Positions 36,740 to 45,472 of a stretch of DNA of 64,000 nucleotides are shown here, in pieces. How positions within the stretch are numbered: position 1 is the stretch's first letter; each line of letters begins with the position of its first letter. The DNA lies in contig JASMDM010000061.1 in NCBI GenBank assembly GCA_030752795.1, positions 1-64,000 on the forward strand, read 5' to 3'. Under the pieces are notes generated by a model that saw nothing but the letters and a program-made list of their open reading frames with translations, made no database searches and had not been told where the DNA came from. The stretch is from SAR202 cluster bacterium. GTDB lineage: Bacteria > Chloroflexota > Dehalococcoidia > Lucifugimonadales > UBA1123. The translations under genes and the position numbers were made by a program.

Positions 36740-37140
36740 TCAGCCGTACCAGGGTTTTTCGTAGGGCTCGATGCGCAGGTCCTCAACCAGCTTGTTGAAG
36801 CCGCTGAAAAGGTCCACAACCGCCATCAGCTCCGTGACGCCCTCGTTGTCCAGGCCCAACTTCTGCGCCGAAGAAGTGTGGACGTGTATTCAATAGTCAC
36901 AACCGTTCACCGCGGAGACGGCCACGGCGACGATTTCTTTAGTCAGGTGGTCCAGTTTCCCCGGCTCTACCGTCACTGACTTGACCTTGTTCCAGTTGGC
37001 CTCCAGATAGTCGGGTTTGGAAGCCATGGCATTGTAGAGATTGGGGACGAAGTCGAGGTCAAGTTGCGCCATGATCTCCCCGTAGAGATCTTTGACTTTG
37101 CCGATGCTTCTTCTTCCAATATCAATTTGACCGACGCCAT
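36740..37140 (-). CDS. AhpD-like (carboxymuconolactone decarboxylase family) protein with CxxU motif, candidate selenoprotein
   Basis: Read through one UGA and one single-base indel, this is a 133-residue AhpD-like protein. N-terminus MASVKLILEEEAS (ATG 37140), then a -1 shift near 37102 (TCGGCAAAG for an expected TCGGGCAAAG) into GKVKDLYGEIMAQLDLDFVP. The redox motif is NGCDY followed by TGA (36892-36890) and then IHVHTSSAQKLGLD, where family members have CxxC followed by H-x-x-x-A/S. The frame then runs on through EPYEKPWYG to a second TGA at 36742-36740. So the resolving Cys is replaced by UGA, in a family that already has described selenoprotein members. A SECIS-like hairpin follows. The role would be thiol peroxidase or disulphide reductase. 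Confidence 0.7.
36854..36892 (-). promoter_or_regulatory. SECIS-like hairpin after the UGA of the AhpD-like gene
   Basis: Six nt after the UGA, GTCCA pairs with TGGGC (one G.U) and, after one bulged C, ACTTCT pairs perfectly with AGAAGT, closing the loop TCGGCGC: 11 base pairs in all. The apical loop begins 18 nt after the UGA and contains G residues. An alternative register (CTTC/GAAG) puts GG first in the loop. Spacing matches the hairpin in the ArsM-like gene (19 nt). Judged by eye only. Confidence 0.55.
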
Positions 37141-37216
37141 CTTGGTTTCTCCGTGCTGCTAGGGGTTGACGCGTCGGGCTCCGGTCCCCTTTGCACGCGG
37201 GTGACGGTTGTGCGTC

Positions 37217-37252
37217 GGGGTGGTTCGGCAGGCTCACTGCGAACGGGTGGGT
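37217..37252. repeat. Partial copy of the AGGCTCA...GCGAACGG repeat
   Basis: GTTCGGCAGGCTCACTGCGA is a diverged copy of the repeat core found at 26.3 and 51.2 kb, lying between two genes of the metalloid island. Confidence 0.4.
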
Positions 37253-37317
37253 GCGATGTGCCGCCTAAGTTGGCCTGTTTCACGTCGATTTGGCGAACGC
37301 AATCCGGATCTGAAACG

Positions 37318-37536
37318 TTAGAGGACCCGCGGGACTGGCTCTTTCTTCGTCGACTCGAACATCGACTTGAACATGTCGGGCATCGGATGTTCGGCGCCCG
37401 GGCTTGCCATGGGTCCGCAGCCGGCCATCATGTTTAGCATCTTCGCGCTCGACGGCCGGGAATTTGTTCCGGAGCAACAACTTTCGGCCATGGACGGCAT
37501 CATCGCCTCCATCATCTTCTTCATGTCGTGCATCAT
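37318..37536 (-). CDS. Met/Cys-rich small protein
   Basis: A 72-residue protein starting MMHDMKKMMEAMM, with AESCCSG in the first third and LNMMAGCGPM in the middle; about one residue in five is Met. AGAAGG precedes the ATG. I do not know a family. The Met and Cys clusters suggest soft-metal or metalloid binding, which fits the island, but this is inference from composition. It lies between the decayed arsM and the AhpD-like gene on the same strand. Confidence 0.6.
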   Translation of the reverse strand: MMHDMKKMMEAMMPSMAESCCSGTNSRPSSAKMLNMMAGCGPMASPGAEHPMPDMFKSMFESTKKEPVPRVL

Positions 37537-37684
37537 CGTTGGGCCTTCTGAGGCGATCGGTCGCCTCGTGTTCGGATTACGGATCCACGCGGCGAAGTGT
37601 ATCGAGCGACGTCAGCCAACTCCGGTCGAATGAAGCTGGCTGATATCGGTTTACGCCCAATCCGCGCGCGGCGATTCGCTGGCG

Positions 37685-38489
37685 TTACTCAGCGGGCTTG
37701 ACCACCTGCACGACGGCTGACAGGACGTAGTCTCGGGCGTCGCTGCCGGAAACCCACTCGTCGAGCACTTCGGTGTGCTCGTCCTTGGGCCGAATCTCGA
37801 TCCCTTTAAATCCGGCTTCGGTCAAGGCCGCTTCGACCTGCCCGAACCCGGCGGCGCCGCTGACGCAGGAAGCCACGAGGTCAAGGTCGTTGCGTGCCGA
37901 GCCAGGGAGCTCCCCGGAGGCAACGACGTCGGAGATCGACAGCCGTCCGCCTGGTTTCAGGACGCGATAGGCTTCGCGATAGACAGCCGACTTGTCTGGT
38001 GACAGGTTGATCACGCAGTTGGACAGAATCACGTCGGCGGTGTCGTCAGCGACCGGCAGGTTCTCGATCGCGCCGAGCCTGAACTCGACCGTGTCGTAGC
38101 CGTTGTTGCTGGCGTTCGCCCTGGCCCGTTTCTCCGACGTGCTGGACCGCGAGGAAGCAATCCAAGCCGCAGCCGCAGCCGAGGTCGATCACCGTTTCTC
38201 CGGGCCGGATGTCGGCGGTCGCGCCTGGGTTTCCGCTCCCGAGGCTCATGTTGGCCGCGGCGGGGATGCTAACGAGTTCGGCTTCCGAGTACCCCGTGGA
38301 GCAGGAGCACAAGGACGCGTTGGATATTTCGTTGCCCGACGACTGTGGCTCTGTGCCGCACGATGACGGACCGCATCCGCAATCCGGTTCAGGCGCCGCC
38401 GCCGGCTTTGGCTCGCCGCGCGTGTCCGCTCCGGCGCAGTGCTCTCTGACCGCTGTCCTGATCGTGTCGTTAGTGTGTTGCTCGCTCAT
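37685..38489 (-). pseudogene. Second ArsM-like arsenite methyltransferase, broken by an internal deletion
   Basis: The ATG at 38489 (GGGAG upstream) opens [17 protein letters not shown], a Cys-rich N-terminus ([22 protein letters not shown]) and SAM motif I ([15 protein letters not shown]). After QHVGETG the frame is lost; another frame resumes with [19 protein letters not shown] and continues through SNCVINLSPDK and LKPGGRLSISDV to the stop at 37685. Compared with the gene at 15.8 kb, about a dozen residues are missing at the junction (about 38125-38140), including the GVD stretch that holds the SAM ribose, and the reading frame is shifted. So this copy is probably inactive, or misassembled. 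Confidence 0.7.
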
Positions 38490-38530
38490 GAAAACTCCCG
38501 CTATGTTGATTGCATCCGATTGTTTCGCCG

Positions 38531-38704
38531 TTACCAATACATGCCCGAATTCCTTAACCGGTGGGCAGCTTTGAAGTCCTTCAAGGCTTCGTCTGCCGTT
38601 GGGGTACCGCAGCAGATCCGCGGCCGATGTCGCAGCACGCTGCTGAAATAACTCCCGAGTTCCTTTCTGGGCGACCACTTGCTTCTGAACAACTGTTTGA
38701 ACAT
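38531..38704 (-). CDS. 57-residue Cys-pair micro-protein
   Basis: ATG 38704 has AAGGAGG 5 nt upstream, one of the best ribosome sites of the window. The product is basic, with [18 protein letters not shown] in the middle, and ends RNSGMYW. No family is recognised. It is the first gene of the minus-strand unit divergent from arsR and precedes the decayed arsM by about 40 bp. The adjacent Cys pair recurs in most proteins of this island. Confidence 0.6.
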   Translation of the reverse strand: MFKQLFRSKWSPRKELGSYFSSVLRHRPRICCGTPTADEALKDFKAAHRLRNSGMYW

Positions 38705-38802
38705 TTGAGCCTCCTTTTCATTGGCGTTTGATTCATAGACGCGGCTCGCGGAAAAAGGACGCAAACATATTCCGTGCTTCTCCCGGCGGGACTCGATCGG
38801 CG

Positions 38803-38820
38803 TCGATCGAATTCGATCGA
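38803..38820. promoter_or_regulatory. 18-bp perfect palindrome in the arsR divergent spacer
   Basis: TCGATCGAATTCGATCGA reads the same on both strands. It lies between the arsR promoter and the minus-strand operon start, just downstream of a weak minus-strand promoter (TTGCTT, 16 bp, CATTAT). A dimeric repressor or activator site for the minus-strand operon is plausible. Confidence 0.45.
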
Positions 38821-38868
38821 TAATGGGTACGCTCACGCGCGAAGCAAATCATGAGAATCGATGTGGCA

Positions 38869-38896
38869 TTGACAAATGCGAGGAATTCAGTATAAT
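38869..38896 (+). promoter_or_regulatory. Consensus sigma-70 promoter of arsR (leaderless)
   Basis: TTGACA (38869-38874) and TATAAT (38891-38896) both match the consensus in all six positions, with a 16-bp spacer. The arsR ATG is at 38904, only 7 nt after the -10, so transcription should start at or next to the start codon and the mRNA is leaderless; no ribosome site is seen. Confidence 0.75.
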
Positions 38897-38921
38897 ACGA
38901 TGTATGTCGAATTATCGTATT
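38894..38921 (+). promoter_or_regulatory. Candidate ArsR operator
   Basis: AATACGAT and ATCGTATT are perfect 8-bp inverted repeats separated by 12 bp. They overlap the -10 box, the transcription start and the first codons of arsR, so bound repressor would block its own promoter. The half-site spacing fits a winged-helix dimer. Confidence 0.6.
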
Positions 38922-39266
38922 GAAGACCACATACAGTATGCAGAGATGTTCGCCGCGCTGTCGAATCCGAACCGGCTGCGCATCTTCTTGCGGTTGATGG
39001 ACTGCTGCGGCTCCGACATGCCGGCTTCTTGTACGCCGGATGAGCTGACAGGCGCCTGTGTCGGCGACCTTGGTCAGGACATGGGCATCGCGCCGTCCAC
39101 CGTTTCACACCACATCAAGGAGCTCTACCGCGCAGGGTTGATCGAGACGATCAGGCAGGGCAAACAAATCGAGTGCCGCATCGCCCCGAGCAAGCTCGTC
39201 GATCTGGCGGCGTTCTTCAACGGCCCCGCCGTACAAGAGGCGCCAACGGAGTGCGCGGTCGCCTAA
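38904..39266 (+). CDS. arsR: ArsR/SmtB-family metalloid-responsive repressor
   Basis: A 120-residue winged-helix regulator. YAEMFAALSNPNRLRIFLRL is the ArsR N-terminal signature, and the recognition helix is IAPSTVSHHIKELYRAGLIE. Between helices 2 and 3 is an insert with five Cys: DCCGSDMPASCTPDELTGAC and flanks, which replaces the classic CVC site and should bind a thiophilic ion such as As(III) or Sb(III). The ATG at 38904 is supported by the promoter geometry (leaderless). It is followed by a sigma factor and is divergent from the arsM/ahpD-like unit. Confidence 0.88.
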   Translation: MSNYRIEDHIQYAEMFAALSNPNRLRIFLRLMDCCGSDMPASCTPDELTGACVGDLGQDMGIAPSTVSHHIKELYRAGLIETIRQGKQIECRIAPSKLVDLAAFFNGPAVQEAPTECAVA

Positions 39267-39314
39267 CAGCCAAACTTTGCGGCGCCCGATACAGAGCCGC
39301 ACGCGGAGAATCCG

Positions 39315-39933
39315 ATGCAAACTGAGACATTGGCACGACACGAAGCCCGCGCGGGCGCTACTGAAGAACTCTGGGATTCGTTCGGAGATCGACTGAAAGA
39401 TTTTGTGCGCAAGCATGCCCGGAACGACGCCGACGTCGACGACATTCTCCAGGACGTTTTCGTCAAGGTTCATCGCGGGGTTGGGACGCTGCGTCAGCAG
39501 GATCGGCTTGTTCCGTGGCTCTTCCAGATCGCGCGAAACACGATCACCGACCACTATCGCCGCCAATCAAAGCTGGCGGACGGACTCGAAGAAGATGTGC
39601 CTGAGATGGCGGCTGAACGGTCTCGATGACGAGCGCGAAGCGTATTCATGGGTCAAGGCGATGGTGGATGAGCTCCCGCCAGCGTATCGCGAAGCGATCT
39701 TGCTTACCGAGTACGACGGGATCTCTCAACGTGAGATGTCGCGCCAACTTGGCATCTCATTCTCCGGCGCCAAGTCTCGTGTTCAGCGGGCGAGAGCCAA
39801 ACTGAAGGACAAGCTGCTGGACTGCTGCCATTTCGAGCTTGACCGGCGCGGCGGCGTGATCGACTATCGCTCCAAAGAGTCCGTGTGCGGATGCAGCTCC
39901 GCCCCGAACACGCAGGCCGCTATCGCTCGATAA
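39315..39933 (+). CDS. SigZ-like ECF sigma factor (one-base frameshift)
   Basis: Region 2 (DADVDDILQDVFVKVHRGV and RLVPWLFQIARNTITDHYRRQ) is in the first frame, which stops at 39629; region 4 (LPPAYREAILLTEYDGISQREMS) is in the +1 frame, ending 39933. Dropping one base near 39621-39624 joins AAERS to DDEREA and gives 205 residues. The C-terminal DCCHFELDRRGGVIDYR is the mark of SigZ-type sigma factors and contains a Cys pair that could sense thiol stress or metalloid. It follows arsR by 48 bp on the same strand. Real inactivation or a sequencing error are both possible. Confidence 0.75.
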
Positions 39934-40349
39934 CCAACGGGCCGAGGACGGATCTCGCCGCTCCGCGGGCGGGCGTATCGTTCGCCCAGAATGGGTGACC
40001 TTTAGGACGCTCACGCACGAAATCGCCGTGCAGCGGGCAACTCCAGGCGACACATCTTTCGGGTGATATCGGTGTCGGCGCCATGGCCCGTGGATCGATG
40101 GCGTCCTTTCAGCGATGACTGTCAGTGCAACGCTCGCTGCTCTTCAAAATTCGGGTGATTCTCACCACACGCCTTACCTACCCGACGGGGTAGGCGGCCG
40201 CCTACCCTGCTGTTCGTAAAACTACCCGCAAGCCCCTACTTGCAGACGGATCGCGCGTTCCCGCGACGCGGTAGAGTAATTCTATTGCGCCAATCGCGAA
40301 CCCATAAAGCCGTCTTGCGGCCTGTAAACAGGAACCGGGGGCTGAATAG
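39934..40349. other. 416-bp spacer before the molybdoenzyme operon
   Basis: No gene is seen. A GGGCG/CGCCC hairpin lies near 39975 after the sigma gene, and the three-segment structure at 40177-40207 is described separately. The promoter of the operon is expected here, but no clear hexamer pair is visible. Confidence 0.5.
40177..40207 (+). promoter_or_regulatory. Alternating palindrome with mutually exclusive stems
   Basis: CCTACCC (40177-40183), GGGTAGG (40188-40194) and CCTACCC (40201-40207) give two exclusive pairings, first with second or second with third. The second choice is the perfect 20-bp palindrome GGGTAGGCGGCCGCCTACCC. It could be a protein-binding site, a terminator for the sigma gene, or an RNA switch 143 nt upstream of the operon. 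Confidence 0.5.
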
Positions 40350-43300
40350 ATGACCGACCACACCGGGTACGAAAACTCCAGATTCTCACGCCGACAATTC
40401 TTGAAGATTAGCGGCGCGACTCTCGGCGCCGCCGCCGCGGTCATGTCGTTGGAAAAGACCGCGTTCCTCCAGAACGTCGATGAGATCGAAAATCCACTTG
40501 AGTTCTACCCGAGCCGAAACTGGGAGCACGTCTACCGCGACCAGTACCGAACCGACTACTCGTTCTCGTTCGTGTGCGCTCCCAACGACACGCACAACTG
40601 CCGCCTCCGTGCTCACGTACGTAACGGTGTGATCACGCGCATCGAGCAAGCGTACGACGTATCGGAGTATCGGGACCTCGACGGCAACAAAGCCACCGCA
40701 ACCTGGCACCCCCGCGGCTGCCTAAAGGGCCTGGCGTACGCCCGCCGAGTCTACAGTCCCAACCGAATAAAGACGCCGGTTGTTCGCAAGGGTTGGAAGC
40801 AGTGGCGTGACGACGGCTTCCCTCGGCTTGCCGACGGCCTCCCCGACCGCAAGTACTTCAAGCGCGGCGAGGACGAATGGGTGCCGATTTCGTGGGCCGA
40901 GGGCGAAGGGCTTGTCGCCCAAGGGATGACCAAGATCGCGGCTGACTACAGTTCGCCTCAAGGGGCCGACTGGTTGAAGCAGCAAGGCTTCGCGCCGGAG
41001 ATGATTGAAACGCTTAAGGACGCCGACGGCGACTACGCCGGCGTTCGGACCTTCAAGATGCGCGGCGGAATGGCATTCCTGGGGGCAACGCGCTTGGCCG
41101 CCGCTTACAGGTTCAGCAACATGCTCGCCCTTCTGGACAACCACATCAGGGGCAAAGGTCCCGAGAAGTCCATGGGCACACGGATGTTCGACAACTACGC
41201 ATGGCACACGGACCTGCCTCCCGGGCACCCCATGGTTCACGGCGCCCAGACCTTCGATCAGGAGTTTCACGATTTCTGGAACTCCGACCTGATCATAATG
41301 ACCGGCCTGAACTTGGTCAGCAACAAGATGGCCGACCCCATCTGGTGGCAGGCCGCGATCGAACGCAATAAGAAGATCGTGGTCATCGCACCTGAGTACA
41401 GCGCATCGTCGCCAAAAGGCGACTATTGGCTCAGCATACGTCAAGGAACCGACACCGCGCTGATGCTCGGTGTCGCTCACCTCTTGATCCGCGACGAAAC
41501 CTACGACGCGACGTACATCAAGCGCTTCAGCGATTTCCCGATGCTTGTCCGAGAGGACAACCTTAAGATGCTCCGCCTGGAGGACTTGACGCAGACCACG
41601 ATCGAACTGGATGCGGGTGACACCTGGGTGGAGCACGACGGCGAAAACGCCCAGAAGATCGACGAGCCGTTGAAGACGACGGGAGTGATGGCGCTGCGGG
41701 ACGGCCGATTGCTTGCCCCTAGCCGCACAACCGTCGGCCAATATCTCGAGGACCTGATGGGCGAAAACGGTCTGACGTTGGATGACATCCAAGAGGACTG
41801 GCAAGGAGACGTGCAGACCGTCGACGGCCCTGTAAGGGTCCGCTCGGTCTTGAATCTGTACAGAGAGCTCACTGAGGAGTACACGCCCGAAAACGTGGAG
41901 AAGCTCACCACGATCAAGGGAGACCTCGTCCGCCGGCTGACCGACGACATCGTGGCGGCCGGAAGCACCGCGTTCCTCACCGGCATGGGCATGAACATGT
42001 ACTTCCACAACGACCTGATCAATCGGGCCTATTACGTGGTCGCGACGCTCACCGGCAACGTCGGAAAACCCGGCGGCAATGTGGGAAGTTACGCTGGCAA
42101 CTACAAGGCGCCCGTGTTCAACGGCACGCCGTCGTACGTCGCCGAGGACCCGTTCGCCCCGACTTTGGATCCCACGGTGGACGGCAGAGACATCAAAAAG
42201 CGTGGCTACAGCAAGTTCGAGTCGGTCCACTTCTGGGACCACGGCGACAAACCGCTGATAATCGATACCCCCAACGACGGTCGTGTCGTCATGACCGGGG
42301 AAAGCCACATGCCCAGCCCGACAAAAGTGATCTGGGCTGTCAACGCGAACCTGTTGGGAGTGGCCAAGTGGCACTACAACCAGATAGCCAACACGTTGCC
42401 CAGGCACGAGTTGTGGGTCGCGCAGGACTCCGAATGGAACATGACCTGCGAGTACGCCGACATCGTGTTCCCCGTTGATTCATGGGTTGAGTTCAAGCAC
42501 CCGGACATGACCGCCTCATGCACTAATCCTTTCGTACAAATATTCCCGCGGGGCGGAATTCCGCGGATTCACAACACGCGGCATGACATCGAAGTATTCG
42601 CCAACGTGGCTAAAGCCCTCGGTGAACAGACCGGGGAGGAGCGTTTCATCGACTACTGGAAATTCGTCCACGAGGGCAACGTCGAGGTCTACATCCAGCG
42701 CATCATTGACGCCAGCAATGGCTTGCGCGGATACAACGTCCGCGAGATGCTCGCCGCGGACACCGGTTTCCTAGTGATGTTCCGCACCTATCCGCGGGTC
42801 CCCGGATGGGAGCAAATACAGGAGAGCAAGCCGTTCTGGACTCGCACCGGCCGCTTGGAGCTCTACCGCGACGAGGACGAGTGGATAGACCAGGGAGAGA
42901 ACCTGATCGTCCATCGAGAGCCGATCGAGGCGACGCCCTATCAACCGCGAGTCATCGTGGCGCCGAAAGATTTCCTCACCCTGCGCCCACGCGACTACGG
43001 CATCACGGACGAAGTGACCGACGGTGACGCCAAGGCGCTCTACAACAAAATGATGACGACGGGCGATTTGGTTGCCACGGAGAACCCTCTGCGCGCAAAG
43101 GGTCTGGTGTTCACTCTGAGCACGCCGAAGCCGCGTCATCGCACTCACTCTTCTTGGGGAAGCAGTGACTGGAACGTCATCTGGGCTTCTAACTTCGGCG
43201 ACCCCTACCGCAGAGACCAACGGATGCCATGGGTGGGCGAAGAAGAAGTCGACATGCACCCCGAAGACGGCATGAACCACGGCATCAGCGACGGGGATTA

Positions 43301-43817
43301 CGTCTGGGTCGACGCCGACCCCGCGGATCGCCCCTACATAGGGTTCAAGGAAAGCGACCCCTTCTACGAGGTTGCACGTCTGAAGATACGAGTCCACTTC
43401 AACAACGCTCTGCCGAAAGGCATGCTGATGATCATCCACGGAGGGGCCGGCGCCACTCACAAGTCAGTCCAAGCGCAGAAAACCAACGCCGACGGCTCCT
43501 CGTTGACGAGCACCGGTTACACCGCAGCTTTCCGGAACGGCTCCCAGCAGAGCACCGTCAGGGGCTACCTCCAACCGACACAGATGACGGAGAGCCTGGT
43601 TCACAAGGACTATTTCACCAACCACATCAAGCAAGGGTTCCAGGTCGACACTCACACGCCGACGGGTGCGCCGAAAGAGGTGTTGGTGAAAATCACCAAG
43701 GCCGAGGACGGCGGTTTGGACGGCGAAGGCATCTGGGCGCCCGCGAACCGAGGCACGACTCCCGGATCAGAGAACGAAAACATGAAGCGATTCCTGAGCG
43801 GAGGGTTCATTTCGTGA
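40350..43817 (+). CDS. Type II DMSO-reductase-family molybdopterin oxidoreductase, alpha subunit (NxrA/EbdA/NarG-like)
   Basis: An 1155-residue catalytic subunit. A Tat signal (FSRRQFLKISG) at residues 11-21 shows export. Cluster FS0 ligands appear as Cys76-x3-Asp80-x3-Cys84 plus Cys124; the usual type II pattern is His-x3-Cys-x3-Cys...Cys. The bis-MGD molybdenum ligand is probably Asp288 in WHTDLPPGHPM, as in ethylbenzene dehydrogenase and nitrite oxidoreductase, followed by FWNSDLIIMTGLN. The operon order alpha, beta, gamma, TorD is that of ebd, ddh and clr loci. The substrate may be nitrite/nitrate, (per)chlorate, a hydrocarbon or a sulphide; sequence alone does not decide. Confidence 0.9.
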   Translation: MTDHTGYENSRFSRRQFLKISGATLGAAAAVMSLEKTAFLQNVDEIENPLEFYPSRNWEHVYRDQYRTDYSFSFVCAPNDTHNCRLRAHVRNGVITRIEQAYDVSEYRDLDGNKATATWHPRGCLKGLAYARRVYSPNRIKTPVVRKGWKQWRDDGFPRLADGLPDRKYFKRGEDEWVPISWAEGEGLVAQGMTKIAADYSSPQGADWLKQQGFAPEMIETLKDADGDYAGVRTFKMRGGMAFLGATRLAAAYRFSNMLALLDNHIRGKGPEKSMGTRMFDNYAWHTDLPPGHPMVHGAQTFDQEFHDFWNSDLIIMTGLNLVSNKMADPIWWQAAIERNKKIVVIAPEYSASSPKGDYWLSIRQGTDTALMLGVAHLLIRDETYDATYIKRFSDFPMLVREDNLKMLRLEDLTQTTIELDAGDTWVEHDGENAQKIDEPLKTTGVMALRDGRLLAPSRTTVGQYLEDLMGENGLTLDDIQEDWQGDVQTVDGPVRVRSVLNLYRELTEEYTPENVEKLTTIKGDLVRRLTDDIVAAGSTAFLTGMGMNMYFHNDLINRAYYVVATLTGNVGKPGGNVGSYAGNYKAPVFNGTPSYVAEDPFAPTLDPTVDGRDIKKRGYSKFESVHFWDHGDKPLIIDTPNDGRVVMTGESHMPSPTKVIWAVNANLLGVAKWHYNQIANTLPRHELWVAQDSEWNMTCEYADIVFPVDSWVEFKHPDMTASCTNPFVQIFPRGGIPRIHNTRHDIEVFANVAKALGEQTGEERFIDYWKFVHEGNVEVYIQRIIDASNGLRGYNVREMLAADTGFLVMFRTYPRVPGWEQIQESKPFWTRTGRLELYRDEDEWIDQGENLIVHREPIEATPYQPRVIVAPKDFLTLRPRDYGITDEVTDGDAKALYNKMMTTGDLVATENPLRAKGLVFTLSTPKPRHRTHSSWGSSDWNVIWASNFGDPYRRDQRMPWVGEEEVDMHPEDGMNHGISDGDYVWVDADPADRPYIGFKESDPFYEVARLKIRVHFNNALPKGMLMIIHGGAGATHKSVQAQKTNADGSSLTSTGYTAAFRNGSQQSTVRGYLQPTQMTESLVHKDYFTNHIKQGFQVDTHTPTGAPKEVLVKITKAEDGGLDGEGIWAPANRGTTPGSENENMKRFLSGGFIS

Positions 43818-43985
43818 TTGGGGTAACACTCTCTCGCTCAAATTCAAGGTCCTTGGGAAGGAGTGGAGCAGAACCGTGGCGCTTTGCTGCTTCGCTCTCT
43901 CCCCCGGGGTTCCAATCAAATGGAGCGTCGTTAAGGTTCCATCTCGATGGGCCCGCGGCACACAAAGCGCAAGAGGAGAAGTCAG

Positions 43986-44288
43986 ATGCCGACTAAGAAC
44001 TTCGACCCCCATGATCCTTTCGATCTTGTGGGCACGGTCATTCCCAGCGAGGATGGAGTTGACGGCGTGGAAGAGATGGCCCGCGCCCTCGTCTCCGAGT
44101 ACTTGACGATGGGATGGGATCCAGACGTCATCTATGACCTGTTCAAGAAGCCTCAATACCGAGGCCCGAACATCATCTATCGGCAGATGGGCGAAGAATA
44201 CGTACGGAATCTGATCGCTGACGAACGCGAGAGCCATCGCGCGATGATGGCCCGCATCTTAGGCGAATCGGTCCTCGAGGAGGTATAG
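43986..44288 (+). CDS. Unknown 100-residue protein between alpha and beta subunit genes
   Basis: ATG 43986 has AGAGGAGAAG upstream, and the stop lies 3 nt before the beta subunit ATG, so expression is coupled. The product is acidic, all-helical in look (GVEEMARALVSEYLTMGWDP, YRQMGEEYVRNLIADE) and has no signal, TM segment or Cys. I do not recognise the family. Being placed inside a Mo-enzyme operon next to beta suggests a maturation or assembly factor. Confidence 0.7.
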   Translation: MPTKNFDPHDPFDLVGTVIPSEDGVDGVEEMARALVSEYLTMGWDPDVIYDLFKKPQYRGPNIIYRQMGEEYVRNLIADERESHRAMMARILGESVLEEV

Positions 44289-44291
44289 GCT

Positions 44292-45410
<1,119 letters not shown>

Positions 45411-45472
45411 GCGGGCGTTACCGTTTGAACGAATTCATCGAAGTGCGTTTGAGATTTTAGGAAGAAGAGGCA

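Noticed and set aside
40722-42407. A 561-codon open frame on the minus strand inside the alpha subunit gene
   Set aside because: It is antisense to a fully conserved molybdopterin subunit, has no recognisable motifs and arises from GC-rich codon bias.
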